Assembly: GCF_954871325.1 (NCBI RefSeq)
Contig: NC_088775.1
Location: forward strand, 81,259,561-81,323,560
Direction: 5' to 3'
From: Gordionus sp. m RMFG-2023
Lineage: Eukaryota > Nematomorpha > Gordioida > Chordodea > Parachordodidae
DNA length: 64,000 nt
The stretch's first letter is position 1, and the number at the start of each line of letters is the position of its first letter. The position numbers and the translations under genes are program-made. This document shows, in pieces, positions 35,123 through 47,160 of this stretch. Below the pieces are notes generated by a model. It saw nothing but the letters and a program-made list of their open reading frames with translations, searched no databases and was not told the origin of the DNA.

Positions 35123-38100
35123 ATGGAAAACTCTGTGAATCTTGATATATTTTTAGTAAGCTTTAATTTTTAACTCATCAACTAAACTAATAATTAATAG
35201 GATAATAATAATATTCCTTATGAAGAAGATATAATCCGAAATCCATGCCATGTCAAATCATGGTTAAGATATATTCAACATCAAAATGATGAATTTATAT
35301 CTACTAATTTATTATATGAGAGAGCCTTAAAAGAAATTCCTGGAAGGTTAAATTACAATTTAAAATTATATAAGAAAATTATTATAGTTATAAATTATGG
35401 AATAGCTATTTGAAATCATTAAGGACCCAAGCATTAAAACACAAAATTTCACATCCATTCTATAAAAAAGTTAACAATATTCATGAAAGAGCATTAATGT
35501 TTATGAATAAGGTACAATAAGTTTTAATTATTTATAACTTATCTATTAATTAGATGCCAAGAATATGGACAGAGTTCTGCATTTTTCTTAAAGATCAAGG
35601 ATTAATAACTTATACACGTAGAACATTAGATAGAAGCTTACAATCATTACCAATAACACAGCATCATCGTATATGGCCTGTATATATTGAATTTGTAGAA
35701 CTTCATGATATTCCTGAAACTGGGAAAAGGGCTTATAGACGTTATTTAAAAGTTAATTATAAAAATTTTAATTTTTTGACAATTATTTAACATAGTTTTA
35801 TCCAAATGATTCTGAAGATTATATTGATTATCTAAAAGGAATTAATGCAATAGATGAAGCAGCTTGTGTTTTGATCAAAATTGTTAATGAAGATAGTTTT
35901 GTATCAAAAGAAGGAAAAAGCAATTATCAAGTTTATTTATTTCTTCCTAAATTTCCAATAAAGAATAGAAGGGATTTACTCAGCATATTTAAGTTAGGAG
36001 TTGATTTTAAGTTATTAATTACCAATAAAGATAAAAAAAATATTGATTTTTGTTTCATGCTAGAGCACTCAATTTTGTGTTATTTTTATATGACAATATA
36101 ATTTACAAAGCAACACATCATTTTATAATCAAGTTTTATTTCTAATTTTTTAAATTTTATATAGGTGTCATTTTTTAAATTTTATAAAAATATATGAAAT
36201 AAATTAGAATAATACAATAATTTTCTATTAAAAACTATTCCCCACCAAATAAACTGTTGTCCCAACTCTCAATTGATACTTCCTGGCTATGAGCCTTATT
36301 TAATTATTATTTTGCTTACTTCTAAAAAATTGAAATGGAGCATTTTGAATATAAAAAAAATCTAATTATTTTAAATGTCTTTCCTATTTAAATTTAAAGT
36401 TTTTCTCTTAATTTTGACTTTCCACAATGGAACATTTCAATTTTGAACTTATCAATGCCAAATTTATTGATATCCAAAAAACCAAACTTGGAACCTAGAC
36501 TGAAAAAATGGTTCCAGTTTTGAATATTTTTTAAAAAGGGATTCCATTAGAATCATTCCATGACAAATTAACTAAAAAACTTTGTACTACCCTTAATATG
36601 AAACTCGGTATGAGTTTTATAATGTGTAAATTTTATACAAAATCATTATTTTAAAGTTCTAGTTCAAATATACCCAGAGTTATGGGCCTTTTAATCCAGT
36701 GGACGTTTTTATCTTTAACTAATCTCAAATCAACTTGAAAAATGTTTAATTGAAATTCATAAATTATATATCATCTTGTAGCCAAAAATTCAAAATATTT
36801 TTTTTATTGCTTTGACACATTTCCGATAAAACCAGGGATCCAAACCGAACCTGAACCGAACAGTTAAACCACTAAAAACCGGTATTTTTTATCAAACCTA
36901 AACTGATCCTAAACCTCTAAAAACATTTCTAGCCAAACCTGAACCGAACCACTAAAATGCATCTGAACCGGTTCGAGTCTCATAATTGTATGTTTATAAA
37001 ATAATGTGTAAGTTATTACTAGTAGTATATTGCAAAAATTATTCAAATTGTTTGAAAAATTATTAATTTTTATAAACTTTAGTATATTGCCATTTTACAA
37101 CATTTTTTAATATTTTAAGCTTATAAATTATAATGTCTAGAAAAAAATTAAATCTAATATATAAATTATTTACATATCGTATTATAAATAACACATCAAA
37201 TCTGATATCATACTTGCAATGCCAGCTACCCAATAGTGTGGAAAAATGTTTTTCAACAATTAAATTTATATTATCTCCTTATAGATGTAATTTGAGTGAG
37301 ATGAATTTTGAAAATATATTAAATGTGCGGCTTAATAAAAAAAATTTAAGTAATTGTTCATATTAAAATTTATCATTGATATATTTATTTGTTACATTTA
37401 TAAATTAAATATTATTTTATAATGTGCAAATAATAAAAATGAAGGTTTTTATTTTAATTATGAAATAAAAAAAAATTTTCCTTATACATAATCCTAATGT
37501 AAGTTTGAATACAAAAGTGTTCAAACCGGTTTTTAGAGGTTCGAACCCAACCGATATTTTTATTTTTTGCCAATCGAACCTGAACCTTGAACCGTTATTT
37601 TTATCCGAACCTGAACCTAAACCGAACCGATATTAGTTTAGGTTTGGATCCCTGGATAAAACAAAGAAAAAATATTTTAAATTAAAGATAAAACTCACCT
37701 TATATGTATTATTTAAGTTAAAAAAAATAGAATTCTAGAAAATAAGAATTTTAATTTTAGGTTCTTATAATTTTTCGAATAAAATAATCGGACATATATT
37801 TTAATCGGTTTTTATATTGAATTATGATAATGAAAAAAGGGTTATTTTTACGTAATATAGGATGTTTTAATATATATAATCATTCATTATAATATAAAAG
37901 GCCTATTTTTATTATAAAAAAAATGCATTATAGTTATTTTTAACAATAGCGCCCTCTACGTTAAAATTTTCTATTGTTTTTTAAAAGCTAAATTAAATTT
38001 ATTCTTATTTCCGCAATTCTAATACGTAGATATATTTAAATATTTTGGAGTTCCATCATATTATTATTTTTTGTTTTACCGGATATGAATTTGTGTCTTT

Positions 38101-41100
38101 AAACAAAATATTTTCAAGTTAATATCAGATTAGTTAGAAAGAAGAAAACGCCCACATAAGAATTCCATAAATTCTGGATATATTTGAGATAAAACTTTTA
38201 AAATTATAACCTATATTCGTTTTAAAAAGGATCGTCCGAATCATTGGGTGATTTGATAGTGGAAATGACGTCTACTAATATTTTTTTAAAGTGGATCGGT
38301 TCTTAAATATACTATAGATGGGTTCTAGTTCCGGTTTTAAGATTTGACCTAATGAGGGTTCCTGTTCCAAACTCTCTTAATATGCTAATCGCATTATAAC
38401 ATTTTGAACAATATTACATATAAATTACATTTTTTGTAACACATTTAAATATTCCTCTTTATATATTTTTTTAGCTCTGGTATGATTTGTGCGATTTAGT
38501 TTGCAAACATCCTTCCCAGATAAAATCTATAAAAATAGATCCCATTATCAGGAGTGGTATCAAAAGATTTTCGAATGAAAAGGGCAAATTGTGGAATTCA
38601 TTAGCAGATTATTATATAAGGGCTGGCCATTTTGAGAAAGCTCGCGATATATACGAAGAAGCTATTTTAGATATTATGACTGTCCGTGATTTTACTCAAG
38701 TATTAAAACTTATAGGATAGGAATATTATTTATAATAAGAAAATATATCATTTAAGTAAATCGTACAAAAATTATACTGGACAAGTATTACTTCAGATAA
38801 AAATGCCCCCAATTTTAAAATACTTTAGATAAAGAGGGATTTTTTTAAAAAAATTTATTTGGGTAAAATAAGACGACGAAAATAATATGTTTTTTTTTGA
38901 TAATATTTAAGACTATAAAAAAAATGATGTTCAGAGTTATATTTTCTATTAAAATTGTAACGATTTTTGATATTATTCAGTTTTTAAAAGAAAATTTTTT
39001 AATATATTAAGGCTGAATTTAAAATTATATTAAGGCTGAATTTAAAATTTACCCTGATAATCTATTTATAGAGTTTGAAAATTGAATAAAAAAATGACAA
39101 AACTTAATTCTTAGGATTATTATATAATATATATTCTTGTGAGAGAATTGAATTTTGATATTAAATTAGTCTAAATTTATACATATAAAATTAAGCAGAG
39201 GAAATGGAAAATATTATATTAAAAATTTATCATAAAATTTTACACAAATTCTGCTAAATAACAAATTCAAGTTGATTAGCGAAATTAGATATGTTATAAG
39301 TTTTTGCATTTTTTTTTGTATTCAAAAAGATTAGCACCGGTTTTTGTTGACGTAAGAAAACTATTTCCCAAATTTTGCAAGTTTCGTTCAGTTTGAGGTA
39401 GTCCTAAGAATAAAATGCGAACTCTATTTTATTTATAAGTCAAATTATGGCCTCATAATTCTTTTACTGAAAAAACTTTTTAATAAAATATTAAAAGACC
39501 TAAACACCAGCCCTCCAGATCCTTGCAAACCATGAGGTTATCCCCTAAAACTAAAATATAAAATAAATGCTGATTGTATGTTGACTAAACGGCCCCAGCC
39601 CTGAAATTTCAATTACCTAATTGCATCGTACCCTATCAGAGGGCCATGCCAAACACATTGAAGCCCTTTAAAAATGGGAAGTTCTTTTTAACAATGATTT
39701 AAAACGGGGATTTCTTCCGGTGTCCTTTTTTTTGTCCAACGTTATTTTTATCCCTGAGGAAAACTATTTTATAATTTTTAATTGTTATTATTTCATTTTC
39801 TTTTAAAAGGTTTTTGATGCGTATTCTCAATTCGAAGAAAGTTCTATTAATAAAATAATGGAATTGAGTTCAGATTCAGATTTAACAGAAGCAGGTTTTT
39901 TTCAAAAAAAAATTGTTATCTTACTAAAAAATTTATAAATTATTTATAAAACTGGAAGTTTTTATCAGTTTTTAAACAAAAAATCTTCTTTGAATGAAGT
40001 TTTTTTTCGCATTAAATTTCTAACAAAAATCTTTTGTTATTTTTTTTTTGATCATTTTAATGTAAAGAAACTTTTATGATAAAATTAATCGTATAAATTT
40101 TGTTTTGACAATCTCTGAAGATTTTTTTATATTAGCAAATGCTAAACCCTTTCCTTATCAGCCCGGATACACGGGTTGTATTTTTATTTAAATATAAAAT
40201 ACACCAATCAGGGCCTAAAAATTTTTTTTTTAATGCTCGGGCCCAGCCCTATATTTTAAATCGCCATTATTCGCGAATTAAAAATAAATAAAATTTATTT
40301 TAAATAAATCCGGGTCGGGCCTGTAAATATAAAACCCGGGCTGGCATATCCGAAAATATTTTTTAACCAAAAAAATCTGGGTTGGGTCATGCAAATAATA
40401 CCTCTATAGGTCTCTAATTTTTGTTAATTGAAATCTATAAAAAATAAAAAAACCTATTGATCGATCTAGTGAGTTCAGAGTCGATTCATGGTCCATTGAT
40501 TCAAAGACCCGACATGACTTAACTACGTTCTGGACTACTCTCCTTCACTATAAATTTTAACTCACATTATCTCTTTTTTTAAAAAAATGATACTAAATTT
40601 TGGCGCATTAGATCGGCCAATTTAACGATATTAGGTGATAACCGATATTTAAAAATATACGAATAGTCGGATCGATCCGATATTTAAAGGTTGATTGCGT
40701 CCCTTAGTTATAATTACCTAATATTATTTTATCTTTATAATCTATAAATATTTTTAAAAAAATATTATCAATTCTTCATGTATTTAATTAGAAGACAACG
40801 AGCTAGAATTGAGGTTGGCCAGGCTCGAAAATTTAATGGAACGTAGGTTGCTTTTGCTGAATTCAGTTTTATTGCGACAGAATCCTCACAACGTTCACGA
40901 ATGGCTTAAAAGGGTTAAGCTTTACGATGGCGATGATCAACAAGTAAAATTTTATAATTGTTTTGAGTTTGCACATTTGTTTTTTTTTTTTGGTTAGGCG
41001 AGATTTGATTATATGATTCGTTTTAACTAATAATTTATTATTCATATTCGTCGGATATGATTATGTATAATATGTTATTCGAATCAAATTATTCAAAGCC

Positions 41101-44100
41101 AGATATGGGCTGATTACCACCACTGTTGGTATCAATCGGTGTCAGTTAATGCTTCTATATTGAATTAATTTTGATATCACTAGATTACATCTTTTTTTTG
41201 ATACATGAATTAAATAAAATATTGTTAAGTTATAAGTATGCTTATTTGTTTTTGTAGCAATAGAACCGAACATAAGCCTGAAATGGAAGACATAGGATGA
41301 GAACCACATTTATTTTAATTTTTCTTATGTTATTTCTTCTATTATACAATACAAACATCGCTATATATATTAAAAAAATAAAAAAGTTGTAAAGTGCATC
41401 TTTTAAATCCGGAAAATTTTATTTATTTTCAGGTCAGAATTGAGTTATCAAAAAAAAAATATTTTTGCAAAAATTTGGATATTATAGAACAATATAATGG
41501 TCGGGCAACGAGGTAAGGAATTTCCCTATATTCATATAAATCGAATATGTTTTACAACAATAATATAAATATTTATTTTATAGTATAAAACGTTTAAATT
41601 TGTATATACTTTTTATAGATATAATCATGGAACTATTAGGTGGGTTATTCCCCTAAATTTTATTGAAGGTCTTTAGATCCACTTATTGTAGGCCTTATGT
41701 CTTTATTTTATATTTATAAAACATAATTTTGGGTTTTCACTTATTTTTTTTATAAAAATGCTTTTTTCTAAAACATTTGAATTATAATTTATTTTAAAAA
41801 GTTAATAACTTTTACTTTAAAATATTCATGATGTATTGTGTACATTTTTGGAGGAGAATAAGGGGTTGGTGATTTTTATTAGCTTAAAATTATATTTACT
41901 AGAATAAGCAAATTTACGACCCCCCCCCCCTTTGGTTACGTTTTTGGGTATATTATTATTTTTCATTCATTTTTGAATATATATCCATTTTCGTTTCAAA
42001 TTTATTGGTGTTGCTATATCCTGCTTGTTTTAGCTATTTTCTAAAAAAAATTATAGTATTCAAATTCTAGTAAATATATCTATTTACTTTTATTTTTCTA
42101 TTTTTTTAACCATATTTTAGTATGTAATCATATCGTACCTCTATTTGATTTTAGAGTTTACATGAATTCGGTCCTACAACAACCAGTGTAAACTGGTTAT
42201 TCCATCTTCAGCATACATTAATTGCTTTAGGAGAAATCTTCTCAATAATATTTTATGTTTTCGGGTGGATGAAAAGAGTGATGATAATCTTCAATATTCT
42301 ATATTGTTTTTTCAATTGGTTTATATCAATTACCGAATACGTCAATGACATGTCATGCGAACAAGGGAAAGATTTTAATTTTTCTGTCGATGGTAGATTC
42401 ATAGGCCTTTTTGACTTAATGCGATCTTATCAGCGGGATTAGTACCGAATTATGGATTGCTCTTCACGCCACGCGAAAGATCTGATTTAATAGATTATTT
42501 TTATGCTTCATTATAAATAAAGCTTTAGTAAAACAGGTGAACCAATTATAAAATAAATATTGATAAAACTCGTTAATCCTTTTTACACTTAAAACCTTTT
42601 TAATAATAACTTTGAATGACGGTCCCAACCCAGAAACATATGTGGAGGATGAATCAATCGGTTTTGATCAGTTTGTGAAAGCTATTCATATATATAAAAA
42701 CTCGATAAAAAAGCCGCTTAGTTTATTACAATATAATTTAATATCGAACTGGTGTTTCGAAGTAATACATCTTCTTTAGATTTAAGTTAATTCCCAAAAT
42801 TGTAAAAAAAAGGAAATAATTTCACTATCATAAATTTTCTAGGAGCTAAAACAATCAACATAGACCCTTTCTTTCATTCATATTTTTAATTGATATAATC
42901 CTTTTTTTCAACAATGAATATATTATTTACCTATTTAAAATAAACAAAATAAAATATAAATTATAATTGGAGATTTTTACTTTATTTTCAGGGAATTTTT
43001 ATCCAGTAATTCTTGTATTCATGCCAAGAAGAAAATAGAGATACTAAATTTAAAATTAGCAGCGCACTACATTTTGAGAATGTAAAAGCGTTTACAGTAC
43101 CTAATATAACATTTTTAAATATACTTATGGATTAAAAGATTATCTTAACTTTCGAAGATGCCATTAAAACGGTGAATGAACCAAAATTGACAGTGGGCCG
43201 TTTGTCCGATCTTTGGATTGCATATGCCGATTTTTACGAAAAACAAGTTTTTTTTCTACTTTTGAATATATAATCTTTTACAATTTGAATTAGTCGTCTA
43301 CATTACCAGACCCTCCCTATCGCGGATCACATATTATTGATTTGGAAAGGAGGTGCGTGGTTGTGTCATTTATATTTATTTTTGTATTGGTTTCAAGTAT
43401 TATTTACTTTGAGAAGAATATCCAAAGAAATTCGGTTATATAAATATTTCTTTGCTTCTTCTTCTAGACTAGAAAAGTCATTTATATATTTGTGGGATCG
43501 GGTTTAGATAAATCAGGTCCAATTCAAATTTGACTATTATAAATGCCCAAAATTGGTATATTAAGATTTTTATAAAAAATTTAAATATTCATTTCATTTA
43601 CCATATATATAGTTATATTCTTGTTAATTTTAATCTGGAATAAGAAATCAATATTAAGAAAATATGTATTATATTATTATTTATTTAACAAAGCATTAAC
43701 AAAATATGTTTATTTTTTTTTTTTTAAAGGCCGGTACACCCCCATCAAATCATGCAGAATTGGCAAATGAAACTGCCGAGGCAGATAGTGATAACATTAC
43801 CCACACAAAATTCCTAAATCTAGCACGGCAGATATATTCCAGAGCCGTTAAAGATTCTCGGTACGCTAAAGTGGACCACCTTGCCCAAGTCTGGTGCTCG
43901 AGCGTAGAAATGGAGATCAGGTGGGAAAATTACGATAAAGCCTTGGATATTTTACAAAAAGCTTCCACACCCTATATGGGGTCCACAATTGCAACTAATT
44001 ACTTTGATGAAACGGAAACCGTGCAAGCTAGAGTGCATAAATGTCTCAAAATTTGGGCCCTCTATGCCGATTTGGAAGAAAGCTTTGGGACATTTAACGT

Positions 44101-47100
44101 TTTTTTATTACTAATATTTTTTAATTGTTTTATGTTATATTAAGCTAGAAATTTACGGTTGTGGTTTGAGTGCTTCTTTGGTTTATCTAGAAAAGTATAC
44201 GGACGTTTTTTTAAGCTTAAATTTATAGTTCATTTCTAAAGATTACCGAAAGGTGCATTAGTTATTTGCCTATATATGTTTATTTCGAACTCTTTTTAAG
44301 TGACATTATTTTTCCCAAATATTACCATTACTTTGTTATGTTATAGTATGTTCTGTTCTTTTGTCTTTAAATTTTCAGGCCGTATTCTGGTTCGTTTTAT
44401 TTCTAAACAGTAGCCTGTTTAGTCTTCTCTATAGTTCCCTCTAAACCGCCTAAAAAGGAAGAGACTATATGTTCTGTTCTTTTGTCTTTAAATTTTCAGG
44501 TCGTATTCTGGTTCGTTTTATTTCTAAACAGTAGCCTGTTTAGTCTTCTCTATAGTTCCCTCTAAACCGCCTAAAAAGGAAGAGACTATTTAGATTTAAT
44601 TAGGTTAAGTATTGTAACTCTTTCCAAACCAAAATATTTATTTAATGATGTAAACATTTGAAACAAACTAAAATAGGGTGCTCTAGTTCAAATCTATTTA
44701 GCCAGTTTCAAATATTTGGAGGCGAATTAAATGATTTAACAAAACTAGTACTAATAATAACTCATAAACCCACTTATATAATAACTATAAATTTTACATT
44801 AGTCAACCAAAGCCGTATACGACCGGATAATTGAGTTAAGGATAGCCACTCCTCAAATAATTATGAACTATGGGTTGTTCCTGGAAGAAAATCGATACTT
44901 CGAGGAAGCTTTCAAGGCTTACGAAAAAGGGATCGCCTTATTTAAATGGCCGAATGTTTACGACATATGGAATACCTATCTATCCAAATTCGTCGAACGA
45001 TACGGTGGTACTAAGCTAGAAAGAGCTCGGGATCTATTCGAACAATGTCTGGAACATTGCCCACCGAAATTCGCTAAATGTTAGTTTCTTATTAATTTTA
45101 TTTATGTGTTGCAGCGATGCGTTTATTTTGCAAGAAATAGTTTCCGCGGGACGCTTATTTTTTTATCCATAAACTAGATGGAAATTGCGGTATCTAATCG
45201 CTTTATGAGAGTTATACTCAATAAATTTGAAACTTATTTTATAGTTTATAATCCTTATATTATTTTATCAATTGATAATTAATCTTTAAACAATGTTTAC
45301 ATTTTATTCTTTATTTTTTTTAAGCCATTTACCTTCTTTACGCTAAACTAGAAGAGGATTATGGTCTCTCTCGCCATGCTATGTCAGTGTACGATAGGGC
45401 CACTTTGCATGTTCTTCCTACCCAAAAATACGAAATGTTTCAAATCTACATCGAAAGGGCAGCTCGTATTTTCGGTCTACCCAAGACGAGAACCATATAT
45501 CAAAAAGCCATTGAGGTGCTGCCCAACAATCAGGCTAGGTAAATGTGTTCTTTATGTAATTTATTTATCTATCCAATCTAACATTAATGATGTTGGGATG
45601 GATGGACGAAAAACTTGTTTTCCCGTCTAATTTTTTTGAATAAAATTGCTGCATAGTATATCCAATGATCTATATATAAGTATATTGGCAATTCTTTAAT
45701 TAAAATTTAAAAATTGTTCATGCATAGAAGTCAGCTGTAGCGCCATTTAATGTACTTTAATCGACGTATAGATCAAAAAATAGCACTACAGCTGACTCCT
45801 ATTTTGAATGGATTTAATTAGTGAATCGCCAATCTAGTAGTATATATTTATACATTATTGGGTATATCTTAACATTTTTCATTTTAGAAGTTTTTGAAAT
45901 AAATATCCTGCCATCTAATCCTTGAAAAGTAACGATGAGAATGTTAAGTTATTGGGTATATTTGAATTGAATATGTGTATTTATATATTTTTAGAAAATG
46001 ATACTAAAATTAAACATTATATATTATTTATAATTAATTTTATCAACTTTAGAGAAATGTGCTTGCAATTTTCAGAACTAGAATGCAAACTAGGCGAAAT
46101 TGATAGGGGCCGAGCTATATACGCCCATGGTTCCCAAATGGCCGATCCTAGAGTAACTATTTTTTAATAATAACAAAAAATATTAACCAGCCGATACAGG
46201 TACTGCAAATCGATACAAAAATGATATTATATTTATATATAGTGTTTATTGAAGAAAAAGAAGCAAAGATACAATTCATTAATATTTAAACTCAATTATG
46301 ATTAATATTGAAATTTTTAAAAGTATCATAATCATAAATTATAAGTAAAAAAAATTAAGAAAACCTCCTTTCTTTCTTTATCTGATTATAATTTTTTTTT
46401 TAAATTGAGTTTAAGAAAATAATTAGATTAGTATAAATTATTTTAAGTTAATAACAATTTCAAATTTATAAACCATCACGCTTCTTCTTACTCCTATTCG
46501 TCATCTAATTTAATTTAGACCCTTTACTCGGCCCAATTTCTTGAGGTCAACCATTTTCATGAATAGTAGATTAAATATACATTTTTAACTATCTATTTCC
46601 TCAAATTAAAAGACAAACCCTGAATATTGGCAAATATGGAAGGAATTTGAAGTTAAGCACGGAAACGAAGATACAGTAAGAGAAATGTTGCGCATTAGGA
46701 GAAGCGTTCAAGCCATTTACAATACGCACGTTAACTTCATATCGGCTCAATTAGTCAGCGCTAGGGGTTTTTAAAAAAATTCTATCTAATTTTTACAGTT
46801 GTTGTGCAAAACCGAGCGGAATATTTAAAATATGTTGTAAAATAGACAAAATTTTAGAGTATACTTAAGGATTTAAGATGTTTATAATATTATCTACGCC
46901 AGAAATTCTTATATTGTTAAAGCTAGTTAAAACTTTACATCTTTGAGTAATCTTTATTTTTTATTTTAGAAAATGTATGGTTCATGATTTAAAATTTTTT
47001 TTTTAATGTTTTATATGTAGAAAGCGCAGCTCAAAAAACAATGTCTGTAGATGCTCTAGAAGGTTCCATGGAGCAAGAAGAGCAAGAAGAAGAGTTAATA

Positions 47101-47106
47101 GATTAA
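35123..47106 (+). CDS. XAB2: Pre-mRNA splicing factor XAB2/Syf1, 15 exons, complete
   Basis: Syf1/XAB2 is a HAT-repeat (TPR-like) scaffold of the Prp19/NTC part of the spliceosome. In animals it also takes part in transcription-coupled repair. Exons: 35123-35155, 35201-35346, 35388-35511, 35554-35751, 35796-35930, 38475-38699, 39810-39894, 40792-40943, 43139-43246, 43730-44098, 44803-45079, 45325-45538, 46053-46152, 46613-46766, 47021-47106. Every junction is GT-AG, phases agree throughout, and the spliced frame gives 801 aa against about 855 in human. The start ATG at 35123 precedes [10 protein letters not shown], followed after a 45-nt intron by [10 protein letters not shown], matching the family N-terminus (DLPYEEEIMRNQ). 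Other anchors in order: [92 protein letters not shown]. The last exon is short and acidic ([11 protein letters not shown]). The long C-terminal tail of vertebrate XAB2 is mostly missing. An AATAAA lies at 47155. The gene is very likely functional. Confidence 0.95.
35931..38474 (+). other. XAB2 intron 5 (2.5 kb) carrying a hAT element
   Basis: This is the longest XAB2 intron. It runs from the donor after SNYQ to the acceptor before LWYDLCDL. It holds the complete-ended hAT element at 36833-37654 with its 8-bp target duplication. The rest is AT-rich sequence in which I see no gene. Confidence 0.8.
36833..37654. mobile_element. hAT-type DNA transposon copy 2, non-autonomous, in an XAB2 intron
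   Basis: 822 bp with inverted ends CAGGGATCCAAACC / GGTTTGGATCCCTG and a perfect 8-bp target duplication GATAAAAC (36825-36832 and 37655-37662). An open frame at 37133-37366 keeps the end of a hAT transposase: [20 protein letters not shown], then [12 protein letters not shown], resembling the dimerisation region. The DDE core is absent, so it would need transposase from elsewhere. Subterminal CCGAACC repeats are dense at both ends. Confidence 0.9.
38700..39809 (+). other. XAB2 intron 6, no gene seen
   Basis: Between exon 6 (ending DFTQ) and exon 7 (starting [10 protein letters not shown]). The exon 6 frame reads through a few codons into the intron before a stop, so an unspliced reading would end there. 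The segment 39480-39760 is less AT-rich than its surroundings, but I recognise nothing in it. Confidence 0.6.
40138..40415. mobile_element. GC-tipped hAT-type element (copy B), in an XAB2 intron
   Basis: The right tip ATAGGTCTCT matches the TGCAGGTCTCTG tip of copy A. GC-rich subterminal blocks (AGCCCGGATACACGGG; TCCGGGTCGGGCCTG; AACCCGGGCTGG) lie at both ends around an AT-rich centre. The left tip is decayed and the left boundary approximate. Confidence 0.6.
41635..41950. repeat. Dispersed repeat with G- and C-runs, copy 2, in an XAB2 intron
   Basis: Diverged copy of 9040-9365 with the same block order, ending CCCCCTTTGGTTACGTTTTT. Confidence 0.5.
42155..42442 (+). other. 95-codon open frame in an XAB2 intron, unidentified
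   Basis: Open from an acceptor-like TTTGATTTTAG to a TAG at 42440. It reads [20 protein letters not shown] near the start, a hydrophobic middle ([18 protein letters not shown]), and later [15 protein letters not shown] and [18 protein letters not shown]. Such length without a stop is unusual in this AT-rich intron. It matches no XAB2 exon and I do not recognise a family. Could be a relic of an inserted gene or chance. Confidence 0.3.
44347..44588. repeat. Recent tandem duplication, 2 x 121 bp, in an XAB2 intron
   Basis: Two head-to-tail units starting TATGTTCTGTTCTTTTGTC (44347 and 44468), with a single C/T difference seen. Each holds a TTTAAATTTTCAGG tract that looks like a 3' splice site. 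Confidence 0.92.
45690..45853. mobile_element. MITE with ends ...ACTAGATTGGCGATTCA, copy B, in an XAB2 intron
   Basis: The right end is GTGAATCGCCAATCTAGTAGT (quoted in part), and the left end near 45690 reads GTATATTGGCAATTCTTTAA. The centre has its own inverted pair, GTCAGCTGTAGC and GCACTACAGCTGAC. Shares ends and centre with 7921-8081. Confidence 0.6.
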
Positions 47107-47160
47107 TTACTTTTATTTCAGCTTTAAACTATATATTGTATATTATTTATTATAAATAAA

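Larger units (their letters stand above)
40944..43138 (+). other. XAB2 intron 8 (2.2 kb) with repeat copy and an unexplained open frame
   Basis: Contains a diverged copy of a repeat also found at 9040-9365 (here about 41635-41950, ending in a ten-base C run), and a 95-codon open frame at 42155-42442 described separately. No XAB2 exon is expected here: exon 8 ends LYDGDDQQ and exon 9 begins with the matching [12 protein letters not shown]. Confidence 0.6.

Noticed and set aside
38700-38720. Gene end after [10 protein letters not shown]
   Set aside because: The last codons are read-through past a GTATTA donor. The next exon continues [10 protein letters not shown] as in the family.
43294-43356. 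A firm extra exon in XAB2
   Set aside because: It is in phase, but its donor is weak and the direct junction 43246/43730 is also in phase and closer to the family length. Kept only as a finding.
45361-45630. Plus-strand 89-aa open frame in another frame
   Set aside because: It overlaps XAB2 exon 12 (45325-45538) out of frame; the exon frame matches the family.
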